Shown in pieces: positions 47,419-57,075 of a stretch of 64,000 nucleotides of DNA. The notes under the pieces are model-generated. The model ran no database searches. It was not told the origin of the DNA and saw only the letters and a program-made list of their open reading frames with translations. Source of the stretch: CAVQFO01 sp963711725 (lineage in GTDB: Bacteria > Pseudomonadota > Gammaproteobacteria > Nitrococcales > Aquisalimonadaceae); assembly GCA_963711725.1 (NCBI GenBank), contig CAVQFO010000009.1:32938-96937 (forward strand). Reading direction: 5' to 3'. A program made the position numbers and the translations under genes. How positions within the stretch are numbered: the first letter of the stretch is position 1; every line of letters begins with the position of its first letter.

Positions 47419-48555
47419 ATGAAGACACGCGCGGCAGTGCTCTACGAAATGGAAAAGCCCAGGCCCTTCGCGGTTTCGAGACCGTTGGTCATCGAGGAGC
47501 TTGAACTGGACGGGCCCGGACCGGGCGAAGTCCTCGTGGAAGTCGCCGCAGCGGGCCTGTGCCACTCCGACCTTTCGGTCCTGGACGGCTCCCGGCCGCG
47601 CGTGATGCCCATGGTCATGGGCCACGAAGCCAGCGGCGTGGTGCGCGAGCTCGGGGCCGGTGTCCGCGATTTGGAGATTGGCGACCATGTGGTGTTTGCC
47701 TTTGTCCCCGGCTGTGCCCACTGCATGCCCTGCGAATCCGGGCGGCCCGCCTTGTGCGAAAACGGCGCCCGGGCGAACACCGCCGGCACACTGCTGGGCG
47801 GCGACCGGCGCTTCGCGGATGTGGAAGGCCAGGCACTGAATCACCATCTGGGCGTCTCGGCCTTTTCCCAGTTCACGGTGGCGGCCCAGGAGTCACTGGT
47901 GCGTGTCGACCCGGAGCTGCCACTGGACGTAGCGGCCCTGTTCGGCTGCGCCGTGATGACCGGGGTCGGCGCCGTGGTCAACACGGCACGGGTGGAAGCC
48001 GGCGCGCCGGTGGTGGTATTCGGCCTGGGTGGCGTGGGCCTGAGTGCGGTAATGGGCGCCCGGGCGGCGGGCGCCAACCCCATTGTCGCCGTGGATTTGC
48101 TGCAACCTAAGCTCGACCTGGCGCTGGAATTGGGGGCCACCCATGCCGTCTCGGCGGATAACCCCGATGCCCTTGCGCAGATCCGCGAGATCACTGGTGG
48201 CGGAGGGGCGTACACTTTCGAAACGGTCGGCAGCGAGAAGGTGCTGATCCAGGCCTACGAGGCCACGCGCCGGGGCGGCACCACCGTAACCGCGGGCCTG
48301 CCTCACCCCAGCCGGCAGTTCAGCATATCCGCCGTCAGCCTGGTTGCCGAAGAACGCACGGTGAAGGGCTCCTACATGGGATCGGCCGTACCCCGCCGCG
48401 ATATTCCCCGGTTCGTGGGCATGTATCAGGCGGGCCTGCTCCCCGTGGACCGCCTGCACAGCCGCACCCTGCCGCTGGAGGAGATCAACGAAGCCTTCGA
48501 CCAGCTCGCCGAGGGCCGGGTCGTGCGCCAGCTGGTGCGCCTGGGAGTGGACTGA
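47419..48555 (+). CDS. Zinc-dependent alcohol dehydrogenase, class III-like
   Basis: 378 residues. Catalytic zinc ligands in AGLCHSDLSV and MGHEASGVV (GHE) with the Cys at about 177 (LFGCAVMTGVGAV); structural-zinc cysteines CAHCMPCESGRPALC are complete. NAD-binding GLGGVGLSAVMGARAAGA. The pattern fits the class III/mycothiol- or glutathione-dependent formaldehyde dehydrogenase and long-chain alcohol branch. It is divergent from sqr across the FNR box, so low-oxygen control is possible. Confidence 0.9.
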   Translation: MKTRAAVLYEMEKPRPFAVSRPLVIEELELDGPGPGEVLVEVAAAGLCHSDLSVLDGSRPRVMPMVMGHEASGVVRELGAGVRDLEIGDHVVFAFVPGCAHCMPCESGRPALCENGARANTAGTLLGGDRRFADVEGQALNHHLGVSAFSQFTVAAQESLVRVDPELPLDVAALFGCAVMTGVGAVVNTARVEAGAPVVVFGLGGVGLSAVMGARAAGANPIVAVDLLQPKLDLALELGATHAVSADNPDALAQIREITGGGGAYTFETVGSEKVLIQAYEATRRGGTTVTAGLPHPSRQFSISAVSLVAEERTVKGSYMGSAVPRRDIPRFVGMYQAGLLPVDRLHSRTLPLEEINEAFDQLAEGRVVRQLVRLGVD

Positions 48556-48622
48556 GCGCCTTTGGCGCCGGTTAGCAGCCCCCGCCCCAGGCGGATCCAC
48601 GACAAAGCCCCGGAGTCCACCC

Positions 48623-50197
48623 ATGATGCGCATCGTCTTTTACTATCTGAGCGCCGCCCTGTTGATCGGCCTTGGCCTTCTGGCCTGGGCCTACCCCCAT
48701 GCCATATTTGCCGCACCGTTCGTGGTGGCCTTCGTGGCGGTGGGTTTTCACGACATCGGTTCCCCCCACAACGTGCTGCGCAACTACCCGGTGATCGGCC
48801 ATCTGCGCTACATGATGGAGTTCATCAGCCCGGAGATCCGGCAGTACTTCGTGGAGAGCAACCAGAGCGGGCGGCCGTTCAACCGCGAGACCCGGAGTCT
48901 GATCTATGCCCGAGCCAAGGGCGAGACCGACACGCTGCCCTTCGGCACCCAGCAGGACATCAGCCAGCAGGGCTACGAATATGCGTTTCACTCTTTGGCC
49001 CCCAAGCGGCCCCAGGAGGACGTGGCGCGGATTAGCGTCGGTGGGCCCGGTTGCCGGCAGCCTTACCACGCCTCCCGACTCAACATTTCGGCAATGAGTT
49101 TCGGCGCTCTCAGCGCCAACGCCATCATGGCCTTCAATCGAGGTGCGAAACTGGGCGGCTTCGCCCACAACACCGGGGAAGGCGGTCTCAGCCCTTACCA
49201 CCGACGCTACGGCGGCGACCTGATCTGGCAGGTGGGCACGGGTTATTTCGGTTGTCGCACCGAGGACGGCGGGTTTGACGCGGAGCAGTTCCGGGAAACC
49301 TCGCGCCTGGAACAAGTCAAGATGATCGAGCTCAAACTGTCTCAGGGCGCCAAGCCGTCCCACGGCGGCATCCTGCCGGGCGCCAAGGTAAACCAGGAGA
49401 TCGCCGAAACCCGCGGCGTCGCCCAGGGCAAGGACTGCATCTCGCCGCCGGCCCACAGCACGTTCGAAGATCCGGAAGGCCTGTTGCACTTCCTTTCAGA
49501 ACTCAAGGAGTTGTGCGGTGGCAAACCGGTAGGTTTCAAGCTGTGCGTGGGTCGGCGCCGTGAATTCATGGGAATTTGCAAGGCCATGGTAAAGACCGGG
49601 CTGCTGCCGGATTTCATCACCGTGGACGGCGCCGAAGGCGGCACGGGAGCCGCGCCGGTGGAATTCACGGACAATCTCGGTCTGCCGGTCAATGAGGGCC
49701 TGGTATTCGTGCACAACTGCCTGGTAGGGATCGGCGTCCGGTCGAAGGTCCGGGTCATCGCCAGCGGCAAGGTCGCCTCCGGCTTCGACATGGTCACGAA
49801 GTTGGCCCTGGGCGCCGATATGTGCAATGTCGCCCGGCCCATGATGTTCGCCGTCGGCTGTATCCAGGCACGGCGATGCAATACCAACACCTGCCCCACC
49901 GGCGTCACCACCCAGGATCCGCGGCGGGCCCGGGCCCTGGACGTGGAAACCAAGTACCCCCGGGTGCGCAACTACCACCGCGCCACGATTCACAGCTTCC
50001 TGGAACTGATGGGCGCCCTCGGCATCGAACGCCCGGAGGAACTGGGACCGGAACACATCTACCATCGCACGGTGGACAATCCGGGTCTGGCATACGATGA
50101 GTTGTATACCTATCTCAAGGAGGGGGCGTTGTTGGGCGAGGACATACCCCAGCCCTACGCCCGGGAATGGGCCGCCGCACATGCGGAACGCTTCTGA
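48623..50197 (+). CDS. FMN-binding glutamate synthase family protein
   Basis: 524 residues. Two N-terminal hydrophobic helices (VFYYLSAALLIGLGLLAWAY and FAAPFVVAFVAVGF) tether a GltS-type TIM barrel: SAMSFGALSANAIMAFNRGA, NTGEGGLSPYH, VDGAEGGTGAAPVEF for FMN/substrate, and a cysteine cluster CIQARRCNTNTCPTG of the 3Fe-4S type. It lacks the amidotransferase domain of true glutamate synthase. The reaction in such membrane-anchored relatives is unknown. It begins 67 bases after the alcohol dehydrogenase gene and precedes sufT. Confidence 0.9.
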   Translation: MMRIVFYYLSAALLIGLGLLAWAYPHAIFAAPFVVAFVAVGFHDIGSPHNVLRNYPVIGHLRYMMEFISPEIRQYFVESNQSGRPFNRETRSLIYARAKGETDTLPFGTQQDISQQGYEYAFHSLAPKRPQEDVARISVGGPGCRQPYHASRLNISAMSFGALSANAIMAFNRGAKLGGFAHNTGEGGLSPYHRRYGGDLIWQVGTGYFGCRTEDGGFDAEQFRETSRLEQVKMIELKLSQGAKPSHGGILPGAKVNQEIAETRGVAQGKDCISPPAHSTFEDPEGLLHFLSELKELCGGKPVGFKLCVGRRREFMGICKAMVKTGLLPDFITVDGAEGGTGAAPVEFTDNLGLPVNEGLVFVHNCLVGIGVRSKVRVIASGKVASGFDMVTKLALGADMCNVARPMMFAVGCIQARRCNTNTCPTGVTTQDPRRARALDVETKYPRVRNYHRATIHSFLELMGALGIERPEELGPEHIYHRTVDNPGLAYDELYTYLKEGALLGEDIPQPYAREWAAAHAERF

Positions 50198-50212
50198 AGA
50201 CGGGCGCACCGG

Positions 50213-50291
50213 ATAACAGAGAACAATTATCTGTTATATATGTTTAAAGGAAGTGTTAGAATTGCGATGCGGGCCCGCCGCGGGGCCCGAA
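50213..50291 (+). promoter_or_regulatory. sufT promoter region with palindrome and leader hairpin
   Basis: ATAACAGA (50213-50220) and TCTGTTAT (50230-50237) form a perfect palindrome that overlaps the -35 position of a -10-like TAGAAT (50257-50262). Downstream, CGGGCCC and GGGCCCG (about 50273-50292) form a leader hairpin before sufT. A repressor-type operator is possible; the palindrome matches no consensus I know (not IscR type 1 or 2, not Fur). Confidence 0.4.
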
Positions 50292-50326
50292 TTTACATAT
50301 GCTGACGTATTCTCAGGAGGCTCGCG

Positions 50327-50878
50327 ATGTTCACCCCCAACGGCGAACCGGTTGTATTCAACCGCGACTGCGAGGCCGTCGTAATCCCTGCCGGTGAATC
50401 GGGCACCATTCCCAAGGGTGCGGAAGGAATGATCACCCAGGCCCTGGGAGGGAGCTACACCGTTTACATCCAGGGGAACCTCTTCCGGATCGACGGCACC
50501 GATGCCGACGCCATCGGCAAGGAGCCGGTGGAACCGCCGGAACTCCCGGAAGACGCGGCCGATGCCGACGTGGAAAAGCTGGTATGGGAGCAGCTTCACA
50601 CCTGTTTCGACCCGGAAATCCCGATTGATATCGTGGAGCTGGGGCTGGTCTACGAGTGCAATCTGACCCGCCTCGAAGGCGATTCCCGGCGGGTGGACGT
50701 GAAGATGACGCTCACCGCGCCAGGTTGCGGCATGGGCGAGATTCTCGCCTACGACGTCAAGAGCAAACTGCTCCATATTCCCACGGTGGACGAAGCCGAT
50801 GTGGAGATCGTCTTCGACCCACCGTGGAGCTACGAAATGATGTCGGATGCGGCCCGTTTGCAGACCGGCATGATGTAG
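50327..50878 (+). CDS. sufT: Fe-S cluster maturation protein SufT (DUF59/MIP18)
   Basis: 183 residues, the normal length. An N-terminal domain (about 1-75) typical of SufT precedes the DUF59/MIP18 domain: VWEQLHTCFDPEIPIDIVEL and TLTAPGCGMGEILAYDVKSK with the conserved Cys of the APGCGMG motif. SufT assists maturation of Fe-S proteins under high demand. It sits downstream of an Fe-S flavoprotein gene. Ribosome site AGGAGG at 50314-50319. Confidence 0.95.
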   Translation: MFTPNGEPVVFNRDCEAVVIPAGESGTIPKGAEGMITQALGGSYTVYIQGNLFRIDGTDADAIGKEPVEPPELPEDAADADVEKLVWEQLHTCFDPEIPIDIVELGLVYECNLTRLEGDSRRVDVKMTLTAPGCGMGEILAYDVKSKLLHIPTVDEADVEIVFDPPWSYEMMSDAARLQTGMM

Positions 50879-50884
50879 CGGCGA

Positions 50885-50905
50885 CGCCGGGCCATGGGCC
50901 CGGCG
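50885..50905. terminator. Hairpin between convergent sufT and acetyltransferase genes
   Basis: CGCCGGGCC (50885-50893) pairs perfectly with GGCCCGGCG (50897-50905) over the loop ATG, six bases after the sufT stop. No T-run follows on either strand, so efficiency is uncertain. Confidence 0.55.
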
Positions 50906-50924
50906 CGGCGGACTCAGCGCCCGT

Positions 50925-51518
50925 TCATCCCGTGACCAGTTGGCCGAACGTCTGCTCGTATCCGTCCCGAATCCAGGCTCGCCCTTCCTCCAAGGCTTCC
51001 TCCATCCAGGACGCGTAGCTGGGGCCGGACAACTCCAGCAGACCCTCGACATCGTCGTGGGACGACTCCAGAGAAAATTCGTGCTTGGCCGCGATGTGGC
51101 GCAGTTTGTGATTATTGCGCAGGCAGACCATGTACATTTTGCCCACCGAGCGATTGCGGGCATAGACGATCAGTCGGCGGAACAAGGTGGAACCGATGCC
51201 GTGATCCTGGAAGTCCCCCTCCACGCTTACGGCCAGTTCGGCATCCCGCGGCCAGAATCCATCACCGAAGCGCCGGAACTCACCTACGCCTCGTAGTTCG
51301 CCATCCACGAAGGCACCGATCAACACGGACCGGAACCAGTCCATGGAACCGCAGTAGCGATCCAGGAATTCATCCCCAACATGGCCACCGAAGCGCAGGT
51401 AACGGTCCTCAACGCCAAGGCGCTTGAGATGCGCGCAAACCAGGCTCCTTTCCGTAATCCAGAGCCGTCGGACGATTACCTTGGCGGGTCCCTCCGCCGG
51501 CGTTGCCAGCGTATTCAT
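50925..51518 (-). CDS. GNAT-family N-acetyltransferase
   Basis: 197 residues from ATG 51518 (MNTLATPAEGPAKVIVRRLW); the frame extends to 51785 but that part has no family likeness and overlaps the phasin gene. The acetyl-CoA loop is VEGDFQDHGIGSTLFRRLIV (Q-x-x-G-I-G), after a strand RDAELAVSV. LRFGGHVGDEFLDRY and FVDGELRGVGEFR also fit GNAT relatives fused or adjacent to acyl-CoA synthetases. Target unknown. Convergent with sufT and divergent from phasin. Confidence 0.85.
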   Translation of the reverse strand: MNTLATPAEGPAKVIVRRLWITERSLVCAHLKRLGVEDRYLRFGGHVGDEFLDRYCGSMDWFRSVLIGAFVDGELRGVGEFRRFGDGFWPRDAELAVSVEGDFQDHGIGSTLFRRLIVYARNRSVGKMYMVCLRNNHKLRHIAAKHEFSLESSHDDVEGLLELSGPSYASWMEEALEEGRAWIRDGYEQTFGQLVTG

Positions 51519-51765
51519 ACCGGTAGACCTCGAAAGTGGCTCAAAAAAAACCGCCGCACCCGCAAGTGACGAAATCGTCATGCTGCGTCGCAGCATTGGC
51601 AATATGCACCCGATGCCGACGAATTTCAAGCACCCGTTTGAGATCTGCATCACATGCTGGCCATCTTGCGACGCGCCGTCGGTCGATGATATGCTGCACT
51701 GCACCAACCGATCGCAGGCAACGCCTCGACATTCCCGCCGGGGCACGGCAGCGAGGTAGCGAACC

Positions 51766-52092
51766 ATGTACGAGCAGTTTTTCAAGCAAGCCAGCGAAAC
51801 CCTGAGAAAATTCGGCGCGCTCGCTGTGGATCACGCGCAGAAGCTCGCCCAATTCCAGCTGGACACTTTCGATCATTACGCCGGCCTGGGCCTGGAGGAA
51901 CTGCGCGGTGCCGCCGCAATCAAGGACAACGCCTCGTTCCAGGCGCATGTCGGCAAACAGGGCGAACTGGCCAAGAAGCTCTCGCGCCGGTTGACCGAAG
52001 ACACCCAGACCATGCTGGCACTGGGCAGTGAGTTCTCCACCGGCCTGCAGAAGGCGACCGCCCCCTTCTTAGTGCGGACCCGGTCTTCCTGA
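51766..52092 (+). CDS. phaP: Phasin family protein
   Basis: 108 residues, nearly all helical. Phasin_2 pattern: MYEQFFKQASETLRKFGALA, HAQKLAQFQLDTFDHYAGLG, and KDNASFQAHVGKQGELAKKL then a final helix. It coats polyhydroxyalkanoate granules. The last residues (APFLVRTRSS) look non-conserved and the protein is a little short, so a slip at the 3' end is possible. It precedes phaC by 144 bases, with a hairpin between. Confidence 0.88.
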   Translation: MYEQFFKQASETLRKFGALAVDHAQKLAQFQLDTFDHYAGLGLEELRGAAAIKDNASFQAHVGKQGELAKKLSRRLTEDTQTMLALGSEFSTGLQKATAPFLVRTRSS

Positions 52093-52137
52093 TCCTTTTG
52101 TCCATCTCCGCTCTCCTCTTGCAAGACTGGTGAGACC

Positions 52138-52161
52138 GCCACCGGACGCGCGTCCGGTGGC
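52138..52161 (+). terminator. Hairpin between phasin and phaC
   Basis: GCCACCGGAC (52138-52147) pairs perfectly with GTCCGGTGGC (52152-52161) over the loop GCGC. No T-run follows (CCTCTCCCC). It may lower read-through so that phasin exceeds synthase, as phasin biology needs. Confidence 0.6.
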
Positions 52162-52236
52162 CCTCTCCCCTGGACGCGCCCTACGCGATGCGTTAGGAAT
52201 GAACTTCCAGGCATCCGCCGCCCCGGGGTATCCGTC

Positions 52237-53945
52237 TTGAATCCTGACTATCCGGCCCCTTCCCTGGCCGACACCCTTCGCAACACCTTCGATCCTTACG
52301 GCGTCGCCGAGGCCGCCTGGAACTGGCAGAGCGCCTGGTGGGCCAATCCCGACTATGCGGCGGCCCAAAGCGCGGCGGCTCGCTACCGAAGCCGCACGGC
52401 TGGGCGCCTACGGCACCCACCGCTGGCTCGGGCTGCCGGCACCACCGCCCCAGGAGCCGGCGGTCTACGACGAGCGGTTCGCGGACCCGGCCTGGTCCGA
52501 GAGTCCCTGGTTCGATGGCATGAAGGAAGCCTACCTGGCATGGAGCCGGTGGCTGATGGACGCCGCGGGCGAGGCACCGGCAAACGACACCGCGGCGCAC
52601 CGCAGAATGGTGTTCTGGATGCGCCAGACGGTGGACGCCCTGTCCCCTACAAATACGCCCTGGACCAACCCCCAAGCCCTGCACCGGGCCTTGGATACCG
52701 GTGGCCGCAGCCTGGTTGATGGAATCCGGATGCTGCTGGAGGACATGGCCACCGGCGACATCCGCATGACGGACCCAAACGCATTTCAGGTCGGACGGAA
52801 TCTGGCCACTACGCCGGGCAGGGTGGTCCATCAGGGCTCCGCTATTCGAGCTGATCCAATACACACCGCGAACGGCCACCGTCTACGAGCGACCCATCCT
52901 GTTCGTGCCGCCTTGGATCAACAAGTACTACATCCTGGACCTGACGCCCCGAAAGAGCCTGATCGCGCACCTGATCGATGCCGGCCATACCGTGTTCACG
53001 ATCAGTTGGAAAAACCCGGACGAATCCATGCGCGGCACCACCTACGACGATTACCTGACCGAGGGCCTGCAACCGGCGCTGGACGCGGTGCGCGCGATCA
53101 CGGGCTCGCCCAAGGTGCTTCCCGTGGGCTACTGCATCGGCGGCACCTTGTTGAGCACGTACATGGCGTGGATGAATCGCGCCGCCACCGCCAAACGCAA
53201 TCTGCCCATCGATCACTGGACCGCCTTCACCACGCTGGTGGACTTCGAAGACCCGGGCGATATCGGCGTGTTCGTCAATCGCCGGATGCTCGAGGAGATC
53301 GACCGCATCATGGATCGTGACGGCTTCCTGGACGGAGGCAGGATGGCTTTCTCCTTCCGCATGCTCCGGCCCAACAACCTGATCTGGCAGTACTGCGTAA
53401 GCACCTATCTGCTGGGCGAACAGCCGCCTCCTTTCGACGTGCTCTACTGGAACAGCGATAACACGCGCATGCCTCAGGCCATGCACGGCTGGTATCTCCG
53501 CGAGTTCTACCTGCGCAACCGTCTGCGGGAACGCGACAGCCTCTCCATCGCCGGACGCCCCATCGACCTGGGTCGGATTACTCAGCCCTTGTACAACGTT
53601 GCGGCGGAGCAGGACCACATCGCGCCCTGGCGCCAGGCATTCCGCCTCTCCGGCCTGGTGGGAGGCCCGGCGCGCTCGGTACTGGCCACATCCGGCCATA
53701 TCTTCGGAATCATCAATCCACCGGTGGATCCCCCGAAACGCCGCTACTGGGTTGCCGACGGCCGCGGGGCCATAGACGTCGAGCGCTATCGCGAAGAGAC
53801 GCCGAAGTGTCCGGGGTCATGGTGGGAGGATTGGGCCACCTGGCTTGCGCAGTGCTCCGGAGAGCGCGTCGAGCCCCCACCCATGGGCGGCCCCAATCAT
53901 CCGCCGCGGGAGGCGGCGCCGGGCACCTACGCGCTCGAACCCTGA
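52237..53945 (+). pseudogene. phaC: Class I poly(3-hydroxyalkanoate) synthase, two one-base frameshifts
   Basis: Corrected length about 568 residues from TTG 52237 (LNPDYPAPSLADTLRNTF). The lipase-like box is VGYCIGGTLL with the catalytic Cys; the Asp lies near AAEQDHIAPW and the His in TSGHIFGIINPP. WINKYYILDLTPRKSLIAHL and TISWKNPDESMRG are class I synthase hallmarks. It polymerises hydroxyacyl-CoA on the granule surface. Frame breaks: one extra G at about 52372 (NPDYAAAQSA to RLATEAARLGAYG) and one extra base at about 52841 (VHQGS to LFELIQYTPRT). The rest is intact. Confidence 0.93.
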
Positions 53946-53985
53946 ACGGTCGCGCGCCCTCGCACTACGGTAACCCGCCACGAGG

Positions 53986-55632
53986 ATGTACAATGCCCGC
54001 TCCGCGGCGGCCCGGCCCCGCTCGTGGCGAAATGAACTCTCCGGTTACAAGGGAAGCGATGCTTTGTACGGTGCCGCACTAGAACGCCTTCGCCAAATGC
54101 TGGATCAGACGCCCCGGGAAATGTTCACCGGCGGCCTCAAGGGAATCGAAAAGGAAAGCCTCCGGGTCACGCACGACGGCCACATCGCGCAAACGCCCCA
54201 CCCGCCGGCCCTGGGCTCTGCACTGACCCATCCCCACATCACCACGGACTATTCCGAGGCGTTGCTGGAGCTCATCACGGACCCCGTACCCCGCTCCAGC
54301 ACCGTGCTTGAGAGCCTGGAGCAACTGCACCGATTCGTTTACAGCCACTTGGACGACGAAATGCTCTGGGCCACCAGCATGCCCTGCGTGGTCGACGGCG
54401 AGCGCAGCATCCCGATCGCCCGCTACGGCAGCTCCAACATCGGCCGCATGAAGCATATCTACCGACGCGGCCTGGACGTGCGCTACGGACGCACCATGCA
54501 GGCCATAGCCGGCGTGCACTTCAACTATTCGCTGCCGGTGGAGCTGTGGCCCGCTCTGCGGGCATTCGAGGGCGACTCCCGCCCGCTTCAGGTCTATATC
54601 TCCGATGCCTATTTCAGGCTCATCCGCAACTTTCAGCGGCTGGGCTGGTTGATCCCATTCCTGTTCGGCAGCTCTCCGGCGGTGTGTCCCAGCTTTCTGG
54701 GCGGCCGGCGGGACGGCTTCCAGTGCCTGGACGGACACACTCTGTACGAGCCCTACGGCACATCCCTGCGGATGAGCGATATCGGCTACAAGAACAAGGC
54801 CCAATCCGGCTTGAACGTCTCCTACAACAGCCTGGAGGACTACGTCTCCAGCCTGGGCAGAGCCATTGAAACCCCGGACCCGGACTATGCTGCCATCGGC
54901 ACCCACAAGAATGGCCAATGGCAGCAGCTCAACACCAACGTCCTGCAGATCGAAAACGAGTACTACAGTTTCGTGCGGCCGAAGCAGCCCACTCGCTCCG
55001 GCGAAAAGCCCACGGCGGCCCTGCGCCGCGATGGCGTGGAGTATGTGGAAATCCGCGCACTGGATGTCAGCCCCTTCCACCCGGTGGGGGTCAGTGCGTG
55101 CCAGCTCCGGTTCCTGGAAGCTATGCTGATCTTCTGCCTGTTCGAGGACAGCCCGCCGCTGGCCGAGGCCGAGAGGGAAGCAATCAACCACAACCAGGCC
55201 TTGGTCGCCCGGCGCGGGCGTGAACCCGGCTTGCGGCTGCGCCGCAACGGCGGCACCGTCAGCCTGCTCGATTGGGCTCGGGAGACCTGCGAAGCGCTGG
55301 CCGGCATCTGCGAAACCCTGGACACGGCGGAGCCGGAAACGCCCTATACCGACGCCCTCAAGATCCAGTACGCGGTGGTCGCGGACCCGGAGCTCAGCCC
55401 CTCCGCCCGGGTGCTGCGGGAGATGGCCGAAAACGAGGAAAGCTTCGTGGAGTTCGCGCTGCGGGTTTCCCGAGAGCAGGAACGCCACTTCCGATCAAGC
55501 CCGTTGCCCGCCGAGACCCAGGCCGCCTACGATGAGCAGGCGCGGCAATCGTTGGACGCTCAGCGCGAAATCGAGGAAGGGGACACAGTCCCGTTCGAGC
55601 AGTTTCTGCAAGACTACTTCGCCCAGCGCTAA
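53986..55632 (+). CDS. gshA: Glutamate-cysteine ligase (GshA, enterobacterial type)
   Basis: 548 residues from ATG 53986; a TTG at 54064, with AAGGGA about ten bases upstream, gives 522 residues, nearer the 518 of E. coli GshA and more conserved at its start (LYGAALERLRQML), so it may be the real one. ATP-grasp-like glutamine-synthetase fold: FTGGLKGIEKESLRVTHDG, TTDYSEALLELITDPVP, LWATSMPC, YEPYGTSLRMSDIGYKNKAQ. First and committed step of glutathione synthesis. The partner gshB is not in the window. Confidence 0.96.
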   Translation: MYNARSAAARPRSWRNELSGYKGSDALYGAALERLRQMLDQTPREMFTGGLKGIEKESLRVTHDGHIAQTPHPPALGSALTHPHITTDYSEALLELITDPVPRSSTVLESLEQLHRFVYSHLDDEMLWATSMPCVVDGERSIPIARYGSSNIGRMKHIYRRGLDVRYGRTMQAIAGVHFNYSLPVELWPALRAFEGDSRPLQVYISDAYFRLIRNFQRLGWLIPFLFGSSPAVCPSFLGGRRDGFQCLDGHTLYEPYGTSLRMSDIGYKNKAQSGLNVSYNSLEDYVSSLGRAIETPDPDYAAIGTHKNGQWQQLNTNVLQIENEYYSFVRPKQPTRSGEKPTAALRRDGVEYVEIRALDVSPFHPVGVSACQLRFLEAMLIFCLFEDSPPLAEAEREAINHNQALVARRGREPGLRLRRNGGTVSLLDWARETCEALAGICETLDTAEPETPYTDALKIQYAVVADPELSPSARVLREMAENEESFVEFALRVSREQERHFRSSPLPAETQAAYDEQARQSLDAQREIEEGDTVPFEQFLQDYFAQR

Positions 55633-55647
55633 ACTCGCCGAATCCAA

Positions 55648-56553
55648 ATGCAAGAAACCGTCGTTGCCACGTTCTACCGCTTCGCGCCGCTGCAGGACTA
55701 CCGCTCGCTTCGCGAGCCGCTGGCGCGCCTGTGCGCCGACTACGGCATCAAGGGCACCATCCTGTTGGCCGGCGAAGGCATCAACGCCACGGTAGCCGGC
55801 TCGCGGCAGGCCATCGATGCGCTGCTGGAACACCTGCGGGCGGATCCCCGGCTGGCGAATCTGCGGGCCCGGGAATCCGTGCACACGCGCCAGCCCTTCC
55901 AGCGAATGAAGGTTCGGCTCAAGCGCGAACTGATCAGCATGGGACGGCCGGAAGTCAAACCGGGGCGCGGCGTCGGTCATCACGTGCCACCCAGCGCCTG
56001 GAACGCCCTGATTTCGGATCCCGAGGTCCTGCTCGTGGACACCCGCAACGACTATGAAGTCGCCATTGGCAGCTTCCAGGGTGCGCTGAATCCGGTAACC
56101 GAGCGTTTTCGAGAGTTTCCGGATTACGTGCGCCGCAACCTCGACCCGGGCCGCCATACCAAGGTCGCCATGTTCTGCACCGGCGGCATCCGTTGCGAGA
56201 AGGCCAGCGCCCACCTCCTGGACCAAGGCTTCCAGGAGGTCTACCAACTCGAAGGCGGCATACTCGCCTATCTGGAGAGTGTCCCCGAAGCCCAAAGCCT
56301 GTGGAACGGGGAATGCTTCGTGTTCGACGAACGAGTCGCTCTCTCGCACGGCCTGCGCCAGGGCGAGCACGAGCTGTGTCTCGGCTGCGGCCGGCCCCTG
56401 AACTCCGAGTCCACCGCATCCCCCGACTTCGAACCCGGAGTCAGTTGCCCCCACTGCGCCGCGGAATTGAGCCCGGAGCGCCGGCAGCGACTGCGCCAGC
56501 GCCGCCGCACAGCGGCCGCGACCGATGCCGCAGCGAATCGAAACAATCCGTAA
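55648..56553 (+). CDS. trhO: tRNA uridine(34) hydroxylase TrhO (YceA), rhodanese domain
   Basis: 301 residues. An N-terminal UPF0176 domain (GTILLAGEGINATVAGSRQA) precedes a rhodanese domain with active-site loop FCTGGIRCEKAS and VDTRNDYEVAIGSF. A C-terminal four-cysteine zinc-like region is CLGCGRPL and CPHCAAEL. TrhO hydroxylates wobble uridine toward 5-methoxyuridine/cmo5U in an oxygen-dependent way. It follows gshA by 15 bases and precedes proQ by 13 bases, so the three may form one transcript. Confidence 0.95.
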   Translation: MQETVVATFYRFAPLQDYRSLREPLARLCADYGIKGTILLAGEGINATVAGSRQAIDALLEHLRADPRLANLRARESVHTRQPFQRMKVRLKRELISMGRPEVKPGRGVGHHVPPSAWNALISDPEVLLVDTRNDYEVAIGSFQGALNPVTERFREFPDYVRRNLDPGRHTKVAMFCTGGIRCEKASAHLLDQGFQEVYQLEGGILAYLESVPEAQSLWNGECFVFDERVALSHGLRQGEHELCLGCGRPLNSESTASPDFEPGVSCPHCAAELSPERRQRLRQRRRTAAATDAAANRNNP

Positions 56554-56566
56554 TCAAGGATCCGCC

Positions 56567-57067
56567 ATGCCCACCAGCGCCACGCAAAAAAAGGCCCGTG
56601 CCCAGCGAGCCCGGGAATTCCTGGATAGCCTGATCGAACGCTATCCCGCCTGCCTGACCCGGAAAGCGGAGGAAATCCGGCCTCTGGCCGTCGGGATTCA
56701 GAAGACCATCAGGGAAGACCTCGCGGCCGATCCGGATTGGGCCGACACCCCCAACTGGGTGGTCCGTCAGGCGCTGGCCCGTTACACCCGGTCGGCGGCG
56801 TATCTCCGCGCGATCATGGAGAGGAAACCCCGCGTCGGCCTGGATGGGGCCGAAGCCGGGGAAATCAGCGATCAGGAGCAGGCGCACGCCAAGGCGCGCC
56901 ACGAGCAGCTACTCGCCGATCGCGCTGCCCGCCAGGAAGCCCGCCGCAGACCGCGCAAGAAACCGCAGACTCCTCGCGCCCGCCGAACCCCTGCCCCCCA
57001 GCAGAAGGCGGAGGAAAAGACTCAGAAGAAGCTTGAGCAACTGCTCACGAAGTTCAACAGCAACTAG
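56567..57067 (+). CDS. proQ: ProQ/FinO-domain RNA chaperone
   Basis: 166 residues from ATG 56567 (MPTSATQKKARAQRAREFLD); the frame also extends to 56525 inside trhO. The ProQ/FinO core (about 15-110) reads ERYPACLTRKAEEIRPLAVG, IQKTIREDLAADP and VVRQALARYTRSAAYLRAIM. The tail (about 110-166) is Lys/Arg/Pro-rich (RRRPRKKPQTPRARRTPAP) and ends in a short coiled coil. It binds structured sRNAs and 3' UTRs. The usual ProQ C-terminal Tudor-like domain is absent, so it is a minimal type. Confidence 0.9.
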   Translation: MPTSATQKKARAQRAREFLDSLIERYPACLTRKAEEIRPLAVGIQKTIREDLAADPDWADTPNWVVRQALARYTRSAAYLRAIMERKPRVGLDGAEAGEISDQEQAHAKARHEQLLADRAARQEARRRPRKKPQTPRARRTPAPQQKAEEKTQKKLEQLLTKFNSN

Positions 57068-57075
57068 TGTTGCGG

